The notes: generated by a model not told the origin, from the sequence alone. Positions 45,596 through 56,742 are shown, counted from the first letter of the stretch. The stretch: DNA of 64,000 nt from Phormidesmis priestleyi BC1401 (GCF_001650195.1 NZ_LXYR01000014.1:44526-108525); one strand, 5' to 3'. A program made the numbers and translations.

Positions 45596-47527
45596 ATGAC
45601 TTTCGATTTGTCAAACCCGTCAGAGATGCGAGGCACACCAGGAGAAATTGCTTTGAAACGCAACGGATTATTGTCTCAATTAGTTGGAAGAAAGCCAGAA
45701 AAAGTTAATGGAAACGTCGTGAAAGGAGCGGCTAATTTCTGCTTTTTTCTGTTACCTTTTGCCCTTTTTCTGATTACACTGCCCGCTCAAGCAGCCAGAC
45801 TGCAATTTTGGCGGTTTGATGCCAACCAAAACAGTTTAGAGTTCACCACTGATCAAGGAGTGCAGCCTAGAGCGCAACTGATTGCCAATCCGACTCGGTT
45901 GGTGATTGACCTGCCGGGAATTCAACTCGGTCGCCCTGCTGTAACTCAACCTGGGAATGGCAGCTCGATTCAATCGCTGCGAGTGGGGCAGTTCGATCGA
46001 GACACCGCGCGCATTGTGGTGGAGTTGGCACCGGGTTACACGATCGATCCCAATCAAGTGCGGTTTCGAGGGGCATCTCCCCAAAATTGGACGGTGCAAC
46101 TCCCGACTCCTCAATTGACCTCGGCTCCGAGTCCTGTCACGTCGGGCGATCCATCATCGGTGACAGTGCCAACGATCGGCTCCACCAATCCGGGGACGGC
46201 GACTTCGACTACGCAGATTCAAAGCATTCAGCCGACACCCGACGGATTTTTTATTCGTACGAGTGGCGGTCAGCCAGAGATTCGAGTGCAGCGCACGGGC
46301 GATCGTCGTCAGATGCTCGTCGATCTCTACGGAGCGTCGATTTCGCCAAATCTGTCATCTCGTGACTTTCTCGTCAACCGCAACGGAGTCAATCGGGTGC
46401 AGGTGACGCAACTGCAATCGTCTCCTCCGGTAGTGCGCTTGACGCTGTTGATGTCGTCGCCCAGTAGTGGTGACTGGCAGGCGAGTGCAAGCGGCTCAAA
46501 TGGCATTGTGCTGCTGCCTCAAGCTGGGACGGCAAGCAATCCCGTCAGCAATCAACCTCCGCTGCTTCGCACAGGGTTAGCCACCGTGCGATCGGTCGAG
46601 TTAGATGAAGGCAGCCGACAACTATTGATTCGCTCTGATCGTCCGATCCTCTATACCTCTGGTTGGGATCGAGCGTCGGGAGCCTATCGAATTACGATTC
46701 CGTCTGCGCTATTGGATCGATCAGTGCAAGGACCCCGACTCACGGCGAGTAGTCCGTTGCTGCAAGTGCGTTTGCGACAAGAAGATCCCAGTACGGTAGC
46801 GATTTTGCTTCAGCCCGCGTCAGGGACTCAAATTGGGGAAATTAATCAACCCACTCAGCAGCTTCTTGCCCTGCAACTGCGGCGATCGTCTCTCTTCCCG
46901 GTGCCGCCATTGTCAGGGTCTCCAGGCTCTAATATTCCGGTGCCACCTGCGACAAATGTGCCGCCTATCTCTCTACCGCGCGTTCCAAATGGCAAAATCG
47001 TGGTGGTTGTCGATCCAGGGCACGGCGGACCAGACCCCGGAGCCGTGGGAATTAGCGGTCTGCAAGAAAAAGAAATTGTCATGGATATCAGTCGTCAAGT
47101 TGCAGCCGCTCTAGAGCAGCAGGGCATTCAGTCGGTGTTGACTCGCACCACCAACGATGTTGATGTCGATTTAGAACCTCGCGTCAGCCTCGCAGAGCGA
47201 ATCAACGCCACGCTGTTTGTCAGCATTCATGCCAACTCGATCAGCCTTAGCCGTCCAGATATTAGTGGCTTAGAAACCTATTATTATCAGAGCGGAGCAG
47301 GGCTAGCCCGATCGATTCACAACAGCGTCCTGCAAGGAACGGGGATTCAAGACCGGGGCGTTCGGACGGCACGATTTTATGTGTTGAGAAAAACTACAAT
47401 GCCATCAGTTCTGGTTGAAGTGGGGTTTGTCACAGGGCGAGACGATGCCTCTAAACTCTCGACGGCTGCTTATCGCAAACAGATGGCAGACTCGATCGCT
47501 CGCGGAATTTTGCAGTACCTTCGCTAA
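45596..47527 (+). CDS. amiC: N-acetylmuramoyl-L-alanine amidase with AMIN domains (AmiC-like)
   Basis: A periplasmic cell-wall hydrolase that splits peptide stems from glycan during septum or cell-cell junction formation. A signal peptide (NFCFFLLPFALFLITLPAQA) lies at residues 46-66, preceded by an unusually long N-terminal extension; a GTG at 45719 directly before it is an alternative start. Two AMIN-type regions follow (LQFWRFDANQNSLEFTTDQG and a second around residue 205), then a Pro-rich linker. The zinc amidase_3 domain from about residue 460 carries VVVDPGHGGPDPGA, LQEKEIVMDIS, VSIHANS and VLVEVGFVTG. It forms a unit with murI downstream, a pairing known in cyanobacteria. Confidence 0.9.
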   Translation: MTFDLSNPSEMRGTPGEIALKRNGLLSQLVGRKPEKVNGNVVKGAANFCFFLLPFALFLITLPAQAARLQFWRFDANQNSLEFTTDQGVQPRAQLIANPTRLVIDLPGIQLGRPAVTQPGNGSSIQSLRVGQFDRDTARIVVELAPGYTIDPNQVRFRGASPQNWTVQLPTPQLTSAPSPVTSGDPSSVTVPTIGSTNPGTATSTTQIQSIQPTPDGFFIRTSGGQPEIRVQRTGDRRQMLVDLYGASISPNLSSRDFLVNRNGVNRVQVTQLQSSPPVVRLTLLMSSPSSGDWQASASGSNGIVLLPQAGTASNPVSNQPPLLRTGLATVRSVELDEGSRQLLIRSDRPILYTSGWDRASGAYRITIPSALLDRSVQGPRLTASSPLLQVRLRQEDPSTVAILLQPASGTQIGEINQPTQQLLALQLRRSSLFPVPPLSGSPGSNIPVPPATNVPPISLPRVPNGKIVVVVDPGHGGPDPGAVGISGLQEKEIVMDISRQVAAALEQQGIQSVLTRTTNDVDVDLEPRVSLAERINATLFVSIHANSISLSRPDISGLETYYYQSGAGLARSIHNSVLQGTGIQDRGVRTARFYVLRKTTMPSVLVEVGFVTGRDDASKLSTAAYRKQMADSIARGILQYLR

Positions 47528-47653
47528 CAGTCTGCACTCGTATAGATTGAGCCGATCGGCGTTAGCGTTTAGACTTAAAATCGTTTAGGCTTCTGCCTCG
47601 TTGGGGGTTTAAAGCCTTTGGATAGAGTGTGTGTGAGGAGTTAGCGTTCATTC

Positions 47654-48553
47654 ATGAAAAATCAACCATCCGATTTTGGTCGGCAAACTGAGTTTTCGCT
47701 CAATCAATTTCCGTCTAGTCAAGCCTCGATCGGAGTGTTTGACAGTGGTGTTGGAGGGCTAACGGTTTTACGAGAGCTTTATCGTCAACTGCCTAACGAG
47801 TCGATCCTCTATTTTGGAGACACGGCTCGTTTGCCCTATGGAACAAAATCCCAAAGCGAAATCCTCCAGTATGTGCGAGAGATTCTCGCCTGGATGGTGC
47901 AGCGTGGGGTCAAGATGGTGATCATGGCGTGCAACACAAGTTCGGCACTGGCGATCGAGACGGTTCGCTCTGAGTTTCCGACGTTGCCGATTTTGGGCGT
48001 GATTTTGCCAGGGGCACGAGCCGCTGTGCAGGTAGGCAAGCGCATCGGCGTGATTTCGACCCCTGCAACAGCCGCCAGTAATGCCTATCGGGACGCAATT
48101 TTAGAAGTTGATCCCACCGCAGAGGTTTGGCAGGTTGGCTGTCCTGAGTTTGTGCCGATCATCGAAGCAAACCGCATTGATGAACCTTACACCTACCAGG
48201 CTGCGCGAGACTACTTAGAGCCGCTGCTTGAGCAGCAAATTGATACGCTCGTCTATGGCTGCACTCACTATCCGCACCTTGCTCCAGTGTTGAAATCGCT
48301 GCTGCCCCGGTCGGTGCAGCTTATCGACCCCGCTGTGCATGTCGTTGCGGCAGCGTCTCAAGAACTCGATCTGTTGGGCTTAAAACAAAGTCGATCGCCC
48401 AGACCCACTGAGTTTTGTGTCAGCGGCAATCCCCAACCGTTTATCAAAATTTCTCGACAATGGTTAGGCTGCACTCCTCTCGTTCAGCAGGTGAGCTTGC
48501 CAAGCGTAATTTGGAAGTCGATCGCCCTAGAGTCAGAATCAACGTCGTTTTGA
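47654..48553 (+). CDS. murI: Glutamate racemase
   Basis: Makes D-glutamate for peptidoglycan. The two catalytic cysteines are C93 in MACNTSSALA and C203 in YGCTHYPHLAP. The N-terminal ASIGVFDSGVGGLTVLREL and YFGDTARLPYGTKS are family signatures. Length is 299 aa, slightly long because of a 24-residue polar leader before the first strand. It follows the amidase gene by 126 bases on the same strand, so the two cell-wall genes are probably co-expressed. Confidence 0.95.
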   Translation: MKNQPSDFGRQTEFSLNQFPSSQASIGVFDSGVGGLTVLRELYRQLPNESILYFGDTARLPYGTKSQSEILQYVREILAWMVQRGVKMVIMACNTSSALAIETVRSEFPTLPILGVILPGARAAVQVGKRIGVISTPATAASNAYRDAILEVDPTAEVWQVGCPEFVPIIEANRIDEPYTYQAARDYLEPLLEQQIDTLVYGCTHYPHLAPVLKSLLPRSVQLIDPAVHVVAAASQELDLLGLKQSRSPRPTEFCVSGNPQPFIKISRQWLGCTPLVQQVSLPSVIWKSIALESESTSF

Positions 48554-48715
48554 GAATTGAGTCGGCTAGAATTTGACCGCTTAAATAAATTCTGGGTGCG
48601 ACCTTTATGAAGATTTTGTGCTCAAGTCTCTAACGTGATTTGCATTGCATTCTGTGGAACTCTTTTAAAGACTGTAGCGACTGCTCAGATTTGTTCCACC
48701 CTAATTTCTATCTCA

Positions 48716-49132
48716 ATGGCTTTAGAATCCTTTCAAAATCATGTGTTTGTGATTGAAGACGATCGTGGGCGACGAGAGTTGAGGCTAGAAGAAGTCACTT
48801 ACTCGATCGGGCGTGATCCTAAGTGCGATATTCGGTTGGAATCTCAATTTGTGTCTCGTCGTCACGCAACGCTGTTGCAGTTGCCCAATGATGATGGTAC
48901 CCACTATTACCGGATTGTAGATGGCACACTCAGAGGCAACCCCAGTGCAAATGGGCTGCTGATTAATAGTCGTAAGTTAGGCACCCGCGATTTGCAAAAT
49001 GGGGATGAAGTGATTTTTGGTCCGCAAGTGCGCGCAATTTACTATTTGCTTAAAGGAGACATTACTCTACCGACGTTATCGGATGACTTTAACACCCTGA
49101 TTGGCTCGGCTGGTGACGAGCTATCTGCTTAA
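48716..49132 (+). CDS. FHA-domain protein
   Basis: A 138-residue protein that is almost entirely a forkhead-associated domain, which binds phosphothreonine. Landmarks are YSIGRDPKCDIRLESQFVSR, RHATLLQLP, NPSANGLLINSRKLGTRDL and GDEVIFGPQVRAIYYLL. It probably acts as an adaptor in Ser/Thr kinase signalling, though no kinase is nearby. I start at the ATG at 48716 (MALESFQNHVF); an in-frame start at 48635 would add 27 hydrophobic-looking residues not typical of the family. Confidence 0.9.
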   Translation: MALESFQNHVFVIEDDRGRRELRLEEVTYSIGRDPKCDIRLESQFVSRRHATLLQLPNDDGTHYYRIVDGTLRGNPSANGLLINSRKLGTRDLQNGDEVIFGPQVRAIYYLLKGDITLPTLSDDFNTLIGSAGDELSA

Positions 49133-49178
49133 TTTAAGGAAGTTCCCTTAATGTCTGAAGTGCCTTCTGAGTGCGAGA

Positions 49179-50057
49179 TTAGGTGAAATCTACGGTCAAA
49201 TTTACCTCGGTGTCTAACGTGGCTCCTGGGTCGAGATAGAAAAGCCGATCGCCCGTGTTCAACGCATTCCGAAGGGCGCTCCAGGGTTCTAAACAATAAA
49301 AGTCTTTGCCTTTGAGCGTCCAAAAAACCAGCGCCGAAAATTGAGGACTATAGTTGAGCGTGATGTGAGTGTGACGACTGAGATCAGAAACACTGGCAAC
49401 CTGGCTGTTTAATTGAGGAAATGCCCAATCAATCTCAGCCCGATCGAAGTCAAAGACATTCAAAAATGGCTGCACCGCTTGGGACGGTTGATCCAACGCT
49501 TCAGTCGATGGAATCTCAAACTGCAATTGAGGTTTGTCCAACACCAGAAAGTAGGGATGAAACCCGATCGAGAACGGCATCGCCTCGCTAGAGTGATTGA
49601 TATAGCGCTGCTGAAGAGACAACGTTTGACCTTTCAGCGTGTAGGTAAACTCAAGCTGAAAATTAAACGGATACACGGCACGGGTCTGATCGCTACTAGA
49701 GAGTCCTAGCGTCAGGCTAACCTTATCGTGAGTGACCCGATCGAGCACGTCCCACGGCAAATCTCGCGCAAACCCATGCTGTTTGAGCGTATAAGATTGC
49801 CCGTCGTGAGTGTAGGTGTTGTCTGGCAGATTGCCGCAGATCGGAAACAGAATGGGAATGCCGCCGCGCACCGACAAACTTGGGTCGGCAAATCGTGCTG
49901 TATCCATGTAGAGCAATTCTCGCCCCTGCACCTGCCAGCTTGTAATAATGCCACCTCGATCGGGCACCACTTCTAGCCGTGACTGGGCAGTCTGGTCAGT
50001 CAGAATATAAGTGTCATATTGCTGACGGCGAAACGCGATCGCAAACACAGGCATCAT
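49179..50057 (-). CDS. Aldose 1-epimerase family protein
   Basis: A 292-residue beta-sandwich protein of the galactose mutarotase-like superfamily. Landmarks are VVPDRGGIITSWQVQGRELL, GGIPILFPICGNLPDN, KQHGFARDLPWDV with the substrate-binding His, PFSIGFHPYFLV with the second His, and FYCLEPWSALRNALNTG with the catalytic-type Glu. It equilibrates the anomers of hexoses or sugar phosphates; which sugar is unclear. It converges on the FHA gene. Confidence 0.9.
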   Translation of the reverse strand: MMPVFAIAFRRQQYDTYILTDQTAQSRLEVVPDRGGIITSWQVQGRELLYMDTARFADPSLSVRGGIPILFPICGNLPDNTYTHDGQSYTLKQHGFARDLPWDVLDRVTHDKVSLTLGLSSSDQTRAVYPFNFQLEFTYTLKGQTLSLQQRYINHSSEAMPFSIGFHPYFLVLDKPQLQFEIPSTEALDQPSQAVQPFLNVFDFDRAEIDWAFPQLNSQVASVSDLSRHTHITLNYSPQFSALVFWTLKGKDFYCLEPWSALRNALNTGDRLFYLDPGATLDTEVNLTVDFT

Positions 50058-50118
50058 CCCAAGTGAATTAATAGGCTATAGAGTAACAGGTCACTGGATC
50101 ACAAAGGAGTATTCTGCT

Positions 50119-52143
50119 CTACTCTCTGGGTGTCACACTCGCCGCAGCAACCTCAACCGAGCCAGAATCGGCATATCGCTTCTTCATCGGCTCTAAGCTA
50201 TTGGCGGGGCTAGGAGCGATCGACGCAGGCTCAACTCCCGGCGCAGACGCATCTCCCTGCTGATTAGGAGGCATCGAAGGACTCGGCGTAGAATCGGGGG
50301 TCGGACTCTCTAGCGGCAGTGTAGACGGGCTAGGGCTAGGAGTCGAGATAAAAGAGTCGTCTTTCCAAGGTGCGGCGGGGGTTTTGTCGGAGGGCGACCT
50401 CGGCGATGTGATCGGCGTACCAGAATTGGGAGCCACTGGAGTCAGACTCGATGAATTGGCAGGACTGGGGGAGTCGCTTGGCTGAATTGCTTCTGGGCTT
50501 GCAGGTTGGGGAGACTGAACAGCAGCAGGGTTTGCGGTAGGAGCAGTCACCGTCGTGTTTGTTTTGGCATCTAACACCACAGATGACTTCATCGGCTCAT
50601 GGAAAATGTCTGAGACGTTCTCGATTTGGTGCAAAATCTCGGTGCCGCGATCGCCACTCACGACTTTAGGCTGAAATCCTCTCACCTCGACGGGCAAAAA
50701 TTCCACCTTCATCTGGTTGTCTTTGAGTGCCACTTTGAGAACAGCGGTGTCATAATCGCTCACCGATTTGCCGCCAAAGATGAAATTGCCGAGTGAATAA
50801 ACGATCGGACGACCTTTATAAATCTCTGCTCCTTGCAGCACATGGGGATGATGCCCAACCACCAGATCGGCACCCTGGTCGATCGTAAAGTGCGCCAGAT
50901 CCATCTGATAATCGCCGGGATACTTCGCTAACTCTTCGCCCCAGTGATAGTTCACAACAATCCAATCGACCTGACTGCGAATCGCTTTGATGTCAGCCGC
51001 GACTCGATCGTTCTGGCGAGAATTCGTCCCAGCAATGCCTTCTCCCGCCGCCTGAAAGTCTCCGTCATAGTAGCCGAGGTAGGCGATGCGCTGCCCTTTG
51101 ACATCCAAAATTTCTGGGCGACGGGCTTCCTCGATCGTGCGCCCTGCCCCAACGTGACGAATGCCAGCTTGATCTAATGTTTTGATCGTGTCTTCTAACC
51201 CAGCCGCCTGATAGTCCATCGCGTGGTTGTTTGCCAGGGTTACAAGGTCGATGCCGCCATTTTTCAACACTTGCACATTTTCAGGCTCGACTTTGAAGTT
51301 AAACTGCTTGTCGGGTAAGGGCGTAGCTGACGTAGTAAAAGGCGCTTCTAAATTCACCATTGCCACATCTGCCTGACGCGCTTCGCCCATTGCCGAAAAT
51401 GCCCACTGACGATCGCTGCCCACTGAATCTGTGTAAGCATCGGTGAGCGTTACGTCTCCGCCAAACATCAGCGTCACGGTTGGATCATTGGCATTCTGCA
51501 CGCCGTCAGGAGTCTCAACGGGGACATTGCCCATCGCAGTCAGAACCGTATTCGGACGGGTTGAAGGCGTGATCGCCGCAGGAGATGCTGATGCAGTCGT
51601 TTGGTCGGTCGGCGCATCGCTGTAGCCCAGCCAGCAGCCCATGATGAATGCGGCGGCGGTGGTGCCTGTGAGGAGCAGCGATCGCAGCGCCCGAAACTGC
51701 ACTTTCTGACGAGTCGCTTGCCGGACTCGCGATTTAATCTGACTCGTTCTGCGAATAGAAGTCGCTTGTTTGGCAGGAAGCCCAAGTTTGGCGCGTCTTG
51801 CAGGAGACAGCACCCGCGCCGACTGCCGCCAGATCATTTGCGGCTTTCCTACAAATCGCGCTGTGATCTGCACCCCTTCGATCACATCTGAGTTGAGCTT
51901 CCAGAGGTGATGACAGATAAACCGCACCAAACTACTGCGATCGGGGGACTTAGCGGTGCGATCGGGCGATGGATGACAGTCAACGAGCACCTGCAAACAG
52001 CCCGATTGAGGGGCTGATTCGACCCGTGCAGATAGGTTGTGAGGCAAGAGAAACACGTTTAGCCAATAGGCAATGGCTCGAAAATTGCCCGATCGGGCTA
52101 GTTCCAACACAGAGGGGTGATTAGACTCGCCCGTGTAACTCAT
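50119..52143 (-). CDS. CapA-family protein with N-terminal anchor
   Basis: A 674-residue protein. Residues 1-150 are soluble and basic, a single helix (LLLTGTTAAAFIMGCWLGY) lies at about 155-173, and the external CapA domain, a calcineurin-like metallophosphatase fold, starts near 222: MFGGDVTLTDAY, LVTLANNHAMDYQAAGLEDT, NYHWGEELAKYP and GADLVVGHHPHVLQGAEIYK. After about residue 500 a Pro/Ser/Thr-rich tail, likely extended or glycosylated, completes it. CapA was first described in poly-gamma-glutamate capsule synthesis, but most homologues have no known substrate; no capB or capC is present here. Confidence 0.9.
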   Translation of the reverse strand: MSYTGESNHPSVLELARSGNFRAIAYWLNVFLLPHNLSARVESAPQSGCLQVLVDCHPSPDRTAKSPDRSSLVRFICHHLWKLNSDVIEGVQITARFVGKPQMIWRQSARVLSPARRAKLGLPAKQATSIRRTSQIKSRVRQATRQKVQFRALRSLLLTGTTAAAFIMGCWLGYSDAPTDQTTASASPAAITPSTRPNTVLTAMGNVPVETPDGVQNANDPTVTLMFGGDVTLTDAYTDSVGSDRQWAFSAMGEARQADVAMVNLEAPFTTSATPLPDKQFNFKVEPENVQVLKNGGIDLVTLANNHAMDYQAAGLEDTIKTLDQAGIRHVGAGRTIEEARRPEILDVKGQRIAYLGYYDGDFQAAGEGIAGTNSRQNDRVAADIKAIRSQVDWIVVNYHWGEELAKYPGDYQMDLAHFTIDQGADLVVGHHPHVLQGAEIYKGRPIVYSLGNFIFGGKSVSDYDTAVLKVALKDNQMKVEFLPVEVRGFQPKVVSGDRGTEILHQIENVSDIFHEPMKSSVVLDAKTNTTVTAPTANPAAVQSPQPASPEAIQPSDSPSPANSSSLTPVAPNSGTPITSPRSPSDKTPAAPWKDDSFISTPSPSPSTLPLESPTPDSTPSPSMPPNQQGDASAPGVEPASIAPSPANSLEPMKKRYADSGSVEVAAASVTPRE

Positions 52144-52396
52144 ACTTCAAAACTCCCACACGCAACTCGAAACAACAAGGAGATGCCCCCAACGACCGCG
52201 ATCACTAAATATTTATCGCGTTTATGATGCAAATCACAGAACATTAAACTCTATATCTCTTCGTTTGCACTAAGATTCTTTTTTCGATTTTCGCCGGGGA
52301 TGCGATCGAGCCTGACCTTGAAAAGGCTGCTTTCTTAGAAGATTTCTGTTAACGGTGATCTTGAGCCAGTCTGCACCTCACAGTGCGCCCATAATT

Positions 52397-53278
52397 TTAA
52401 TTGGTTGCTTGGTCAATAAATTGTTTCACACGCTGCTTATAAGGCTCTGATAGATGGTTATCGTGTCCGCCTCCCTGAATGATGATTAGCTGCTTAGATC
52501 CAGGAGCCGCCGCATAGAGCCTTTCTCCCATTTCAACCGGGATTTGGATATCTTCAGTCCCCGTCATGATCAGAACGGGCATTTTAATCGACTTCATCTT
52601 CTCTAATGACTCAAACCGTTGTCGCAGAACCAGTTCGATCGGCAAAAACCAATACACCCCAAATCGCTTTGTCATGTCGCGCATACTGGTGAACGAACTC
52701 TGCACGATTAGCGCGGCGGCTTCTGGATGTTTGGCAGCGAGATCAATCGCGATCGCGCCCCCTACTGAATGCCCATAAATAACAATCCGATTGGGTGAAA
52801 GCTTACGCTCCTGAGTCAAATAATTCCAAGCGGCTTGAGCATCTTCGTACAGGTGAGATTCCGTCGAAAATGCTCCTTCACTTTGACCAAACCCTCGGTA
52901 GTCAAATAAGAAGATTGAGTATCCCAATTTGTGAAACTGAAGGGCTTGACTCACATTTGCGCCAATGTTGATCGCATTATGATGAAGATAGAGCATCACA
53001 GGTGCATCAGGCTTTTCAGCAGGAATCCACCAGCCATGTATCCGATCGCTTTGCCCTCCTGATTTTGAAACGGGAATCCAAACGTCTTGATAGTTGAGTT
53101 GATATAAAGAGGGCGTATGCTCAAGTTTGTGCATCGGAAAGAACATGAGCCGCTGCTGTTGGAAGTAAAGCGCGACGCACAGCAAACTGTATCCGATCGC
53201 AAATCTTTTTAGAAAGGATCGCGATCGCACCCAGGTTAGCTTGTTGTTAACCATTTTGCTGGTAGTTTTTGGAGCCAC
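52397..53278 (-). CDS. Membrane-anchored alpha/beta hydrolase (BEM46/ABHD13-like)
   Basis: A 293-residue serine hydrolase. An N-terminal hydrophobic segment (FAIGYSLLCVALYFQQQRLM, about 26-45) anchors it. The triad is S171 in YGHSVGGAIAIDLA, D243 in MTGTEDIQIPVEMG and H272 in QGGGHDNHLSEPY. The segment FLFDYRGFGQSEGAFS precedes the nucleophile as usual. Family members are lipid or peptide-like hydrolases of mostly unknown substrate. It is divergent from the histidine kinase gene. Confidence 0.9.
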   Translation of the reverse strand: MAPKTTSKMVNNKLTWVRSRSFLKRFAIGYSLLCVALYFQQQRLMFFPMHKLEHTPSLYQLNYQDVWIPVSKSGGQSDRIHGWWIPAEKPDAPVMLYLHHNAINIGANVSQALQFHKLGYSIFLFDYRGFGQSEGAFSTESHLYEDAQAAWNYLTQERKLSPNRIVIYGHSVGGAIAIDLAAKHPEAAALIVQSSFTSMRDMTKRFGVYWFLPIELVLRQRFESLEKMKSIKMPVLIMTGTEDIQIPVEMGERLYAAAPGSKQLIIIQGGGHDNHLSEPYKQRVKQFIDQATN

Positions 53279-53405
53279 GGGTTAGTGCTAGAGAGAACAC
53301 AATTGGGAATACTGTACTGAATGCCTCGCCTCCTACTATAGAGGCTCGATCGCCCTCGTTCCCTTGATTATCTTTGCTACCAACGAGTTCGTTTTCTATA
53401 AGAAT

Positions 53406-56400
53406 ATGCTTGAACTGGTTAAGCGCCTTCTGTCACCGAGCCAATCCCTTTCTGATGGGCGTTGCTATTTATGGCAGATTCCTTTAGCTTGGATGTACTT
53501 TATTAGCGATGTGCTCATTGTCACCGCCTACCTCTCTATTTCAGCTATGCTCATTTACTGCGTGCGGAAGCGAAGAGACCTCTCGTCTTTCAAAGAATTT
53601 AAGCTGCTTGGAGCAATTATCGTCCTCTGTGGCGCTGGGCACCTGCTAAATGTTTGGACGTGGCATCCGGCTCGCTGGGTTTCTAGCGGAGAGTGGGCAA
53701 TCACCGCGCTAGTCTCTTGCTATGCCGCCCTGCGGCTATTTAAACAGTTGCCTCAATTTTTGGCACTGCAAGCGCCAAAGCCCCTAGAAGCCATCAACCC
53801 AAACCCAGAGAAGCCGGAGACAGAGCGGCAGCGCATCGAAGAAGTCTTGCGGATGATTGTCACCGAGCGAAAGCAGCTAGAAGCAGACCAGTTGCAGCAG
53901 ATAAAGCTGGTGGCGCTGCGGGCAGATATTGGCATCGCTTTGACCGAAGGTGAAACTTTGCAAGACATGTTGAACTGTTGCGCGATCGCTCTCCATAGAC
54001 ATCTCGACGCTGCCTTTGCCCGAATCTGGACGCTCAACGAATCTGAGCAAATGCTGATTTTGCAAGCCAGTGCCGGAATGTATACCCATCTCAATGGCGA
54101 TCACAGCCGCATTGCCGTGGGTCAGTTCAAAATTGGTTGGATCGCCCAACAGCGCCAGCCTCATTTGACTAACCAGGTGATGACCGACCCGCACATCGGT
54201 GGTCACGACTGGGCAGAACGTGAGGGCATGGTTGCTTTTGCGGGCTATCCTTTAACCATCAAAAATCGGCTTTTAGGGGTCATGGCGATCTTTGCCCATC
54301 AACCCTTAGAGGAACAAGCCCTTAAAGAGATGGCATCGGTTGCTAGCGCGATCGCGGTCGGCATCGATCGCAAACTGTCAGAAGAGATACTCCGTCAAAC
54401 CGCAGAGCGAGAGCGGGCAGCCGCCCAAGTGATACAGCGAATGCGCGAAACCCTGGAACTGGAAACCATTTTTCGCGCCACAACCGGAGAATTGCGGCAG
54501 GCGATCGGGTGCGATCGTACCTTGGTCTATCAATTCAATGCCGACTGGAGTGGGCAAGTCGTTGCCGAGTCAGTTGGCGCTGGATGGAATGCAATTATTC
54601 CCATTCCTGTCGCAAGTTCTGACCTAAACAAGGTGGCAGTTGATCAAACAAACTGTGTTATGAAGCGATTAAACGGCACAGAGGTTTTAATTCGAGACAC
54701 CTACTTACAAGAGAATGCGGGAGGACTCTATCGCCAAAAAACGAATTACTGCTGTGTGACTGACATCTATCAGCAAGGGTTTGATGCCTGCTACCTAGAC
54801 TTGCTTGAATCGCTTCAGGCGCGAGCTTATATTACCGTTCCAATCTTCTGTGGAAATCAACTGTGGGGGTTACTGGCTACCTACCAAAACGCCGAACCTC
54901 GCCATTGGCAGTTAGCCGAAATTCAAATGATGTCGAAGATTGGCGTTCAGTTGGGGGTTGCTGTGCAGCAGGCAGAGCTGTTTGCCCAAACGCAGCGCCA
55001 AGCCAAGGAGCTAAAACAGGCAAAAGAAGCCGCCGATGCTGCAAATGTAGCTAAAAGCGAATTTTTGGCAAACATGAGTCATGAACTCCGCACCCCACTC
55101 AACGCGATTCTGGGCTTTACGCAGTTGATGCAGCTAGATCCGTCTCTGCCAGTAGACCATCAACGATCGGTTGAGATTGTCAACCACAGTGGTGAGCATT
55201 TGCTGGGGTTGATCAACGATGTGTTGGAAATGTCTAAAATCGAAGCTGGACGGGTCACTCTAAACGAAACAGAGTGCGATCTGCACAAACTGCTGCGTAG
55301 CCTAGAAGAAATGCTGCAACTCAAGGCACGTTCTAAAGGGTTGGAACTCATTTTCAACTGCGACTTAACCGTACCGCGCTATGTCAAAACCGATGAAAAC
55401 AAACTGCGTCAGGTATTAATCAACCTATTGGGTAACGCCGTTAAGTTTACCGATCGGGGCAGTGTAATTCTGCGTGTGAAAGCGAAGCCAGTCGAAAATG
55501 AACAAAACGCAGTCAAACCAGACTGTTTAGTTGTTAACTCTCAGCAGTTAATGTTTGAGGTCGAAGACACGGGATCGGGCATTGCGGTAGATGAGTTAGG
55601 TCATTTGTTTAAAGCATTTCAACAAACCCGATCGGGGCAGAAATCCCAAGAAGGAACAGGACTGGGGCTGCGAATCAGTCAACGGTTTGTGCAGTTGATG
55701 GGCGGTGAAATTACGGTTTGCAGTGAGCCGGGTAGAGGCAGTTGCTTTGCCTTTCATACTCAAGTTGGTCTGGCTAAAGCTGCAGCGATCGCAACCGCAA
55801 TAAAACTACCGACTGGCAGAACTGCACCAAAACAAGGCAGTCACCGCATTCTGATCGTAGAAGACGATGCGGTCAATCGGTTGTTATTAAACAAAATCTT
55901 AAGTAGCTTGGGGTTTGAACTCCAAGAAGCTGAAAACGGGCAAGCCGCGATCGCGCTCTGGCAACAGTGGCAACCCCATCTAATTTTCATGGACATGCAC
56001 ATGCCAATTCTCAATGGCTATAGAGCCACTCAGAAGATTCGAGAATTAGAGCAGAGCCGCGAACAGGGAGAAGCCGAGGACACGAGGATGCCGCGACCCA
56101 AGAACGTTGGAAATAATCCTCCACTGGTTACCCATCACCCCCCGACTGATCTACTGTCTCATCCTTCTACCAAAATTATTGCTCTAACAGCTAGTACCTT
56201 TGCTGAACAGCGGCAGGAAAGCCTGACAGCAGGCTGTGACGATTTTATCAGCAAGCCATTCCGTCGAGAAGAACTGCTTGACGTGTTATTTAGACATCTA
56301 GACGCGCAGTATCTCTATAAAGCTGTGGGCACGATCGCGCCATTAACGCCTCGTGAGCCAACCTATCGCTTTGATGCGGCTACCTTAACGATCATGCCAG

Positions 56401-56570
56401 CAGAATGGATCGCCCAACTGCACTTTACCGCTGCTCAAGGCAACGATGTCGAGAGCCTCAAGCTGATTGCTCAAATCCCTCCTGAGCGAACCTCACTGAT
56501 TAAAGCCTTAAACAAGTTGGTTGAAAACTACCAGTTCGATCGGTTAATAATGCTCACTCAACCCACTTAG
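53406..56570 (+). CDS. Hybrid histidine kinase with ethylene-receptor-like and cyanobacteriochrome-like sensors
   Basis: A 1054-residue sensor from the ATG at 53406 (a TTG 14 codons upstream is in frame). Three N-terminal helices match the ETR1 ethylene-binding domain: D35, Y42, C75 and H79 in [11 protein letters not shown] and [14 protein letters not shown] are the copper/ethylene-site residues of ETR1. A plain GAF domain follows (about 165-325). Then comes a GAF of cyanobacteriochrome type (about 345-540): [20 protein letters not shown] and [20 protein letters not shown], with the candidate bilin cysteine C462. HisKA has H559 in [11 protein letters not shown], followed by HATPase motifs (DTGSGIA, GTGLGLR). 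A receiver with D863 and a C-terminal helical region complete it. The order resembles Synechocystis SynEtr1/UirS. The gene precedes a REC-GGDEF-EAL gene. Confidence 0.9.
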   Translation: MLELVKRLLSPSQSLSDGRCYLWQIPLAWMYFISDVLIVTAYLSISAMLIYCVRKRRDLSSFKEFKLLGAIIVLCGAGHLLNVWTWHPARWVSSGEWAITALVSCYAALRLFKQLPQFLALQAPKPLEAINPNPEKPETERQRIEEVLRMIVTERKQLEADQLQQIKLVALRADIGIALTEGETLQDMLNCCAIALHRHLDAAFARIWTLNESEQMLILQASAGMYTHLNGDHSRIAVGQFKIGWIAQQRQPHLTNQVMTDPHIGGHDWAEREGMVAFAGYPLTIKNRLLGVMAIFAHQPLEEQALKEMASVASAIAVGIDRKLSEEILRQTAERERAAAQVIQRMRETLELETIFRATTGELRQAIGCDRTLVYQFNADWSGQVVAESVGAGWNAIIPIPVASSDLNKVAVDQTNCVMKRLNGTEVLIRDTYLQENAGGLYRQKTNYCCVTDIYQQGFDACYLDLLESLQARAYITVPIFCGNQLWGLLATYQNAEPRHWQLAEIQMMSKIGVQLGVAVQQAELFAQTQRQAKELKQAKEAADAANVAKSEFLANMSHELRTPLNAILGFTQLMQLDPSLPVDHQRSVEIVNHSGEHLLGLINDVLEMSKIEAGRVTLNETECDLHKLLRSLEEMLQLKARSKGLELIFNCDLTVPRYVKTDENKLRQVLINLLGNAVKFTDRGSVILRVKAKPVENEQNAVKPDCLVVNSQQLMFEVEDTGSGIAVDELGHLFKAFQQTRSGQKSQEGTGLGLRISQRFVQLMGGEITVCSEPGRGSCFAFHTQVGLAKAAAIATAIKLPTGRTAPKQGSHRILIVEDDAVNRLLLNKILSSLGFELQEAENGQAAIALWQQWQPHLIFMDMHMPILNGYRATQKIRELEQSREQGEAEDTRMPRPKNVGNNPPLVTHHPPTDLLSHPSTKIIALTASTFAEQRQESLTAGCDDFISKPFRREELLDVLFRHLDAQYLYKAVGTIAPLTPREPTYRFDAATLTIMPAEWIAQLHFTAAQGNDVESLKLIAQIPPERTSLIKALNKLVENYQFDRLIMLTQPT

Positions 56571-56598
56571 AACCATGGATGAAACAAACCCGAATTCT

Positions 56599-56679
56599 CC
56601 CTCACCCCAACCCTCTCCCTAGGGAGAGGGAGCAAACGTCTAGTTCCCCTTCTCCCTAGGGAGAAGAGGGGATGAGGGC
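56599..56679. repeat. Dispersed double-palindrome element, copy 3 (shorter)
   Basis: About 80 bases containing CCTCTCCCTAGGGAGAGG and CTTCTCCCTAGGGAGAAG, the same pair of hairpins as at 9668 and 41952 but without the extra flank. It separates the histidine kinase gene from the GGDEF-EAL gene. Confidence 0.88.
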
Positions 56680-56742
56680 AACCGCTTTGCAATGACTAAC
56701 CTTATTTAATTTACGAACCTTAGAAGATTTTAGGACAGACCA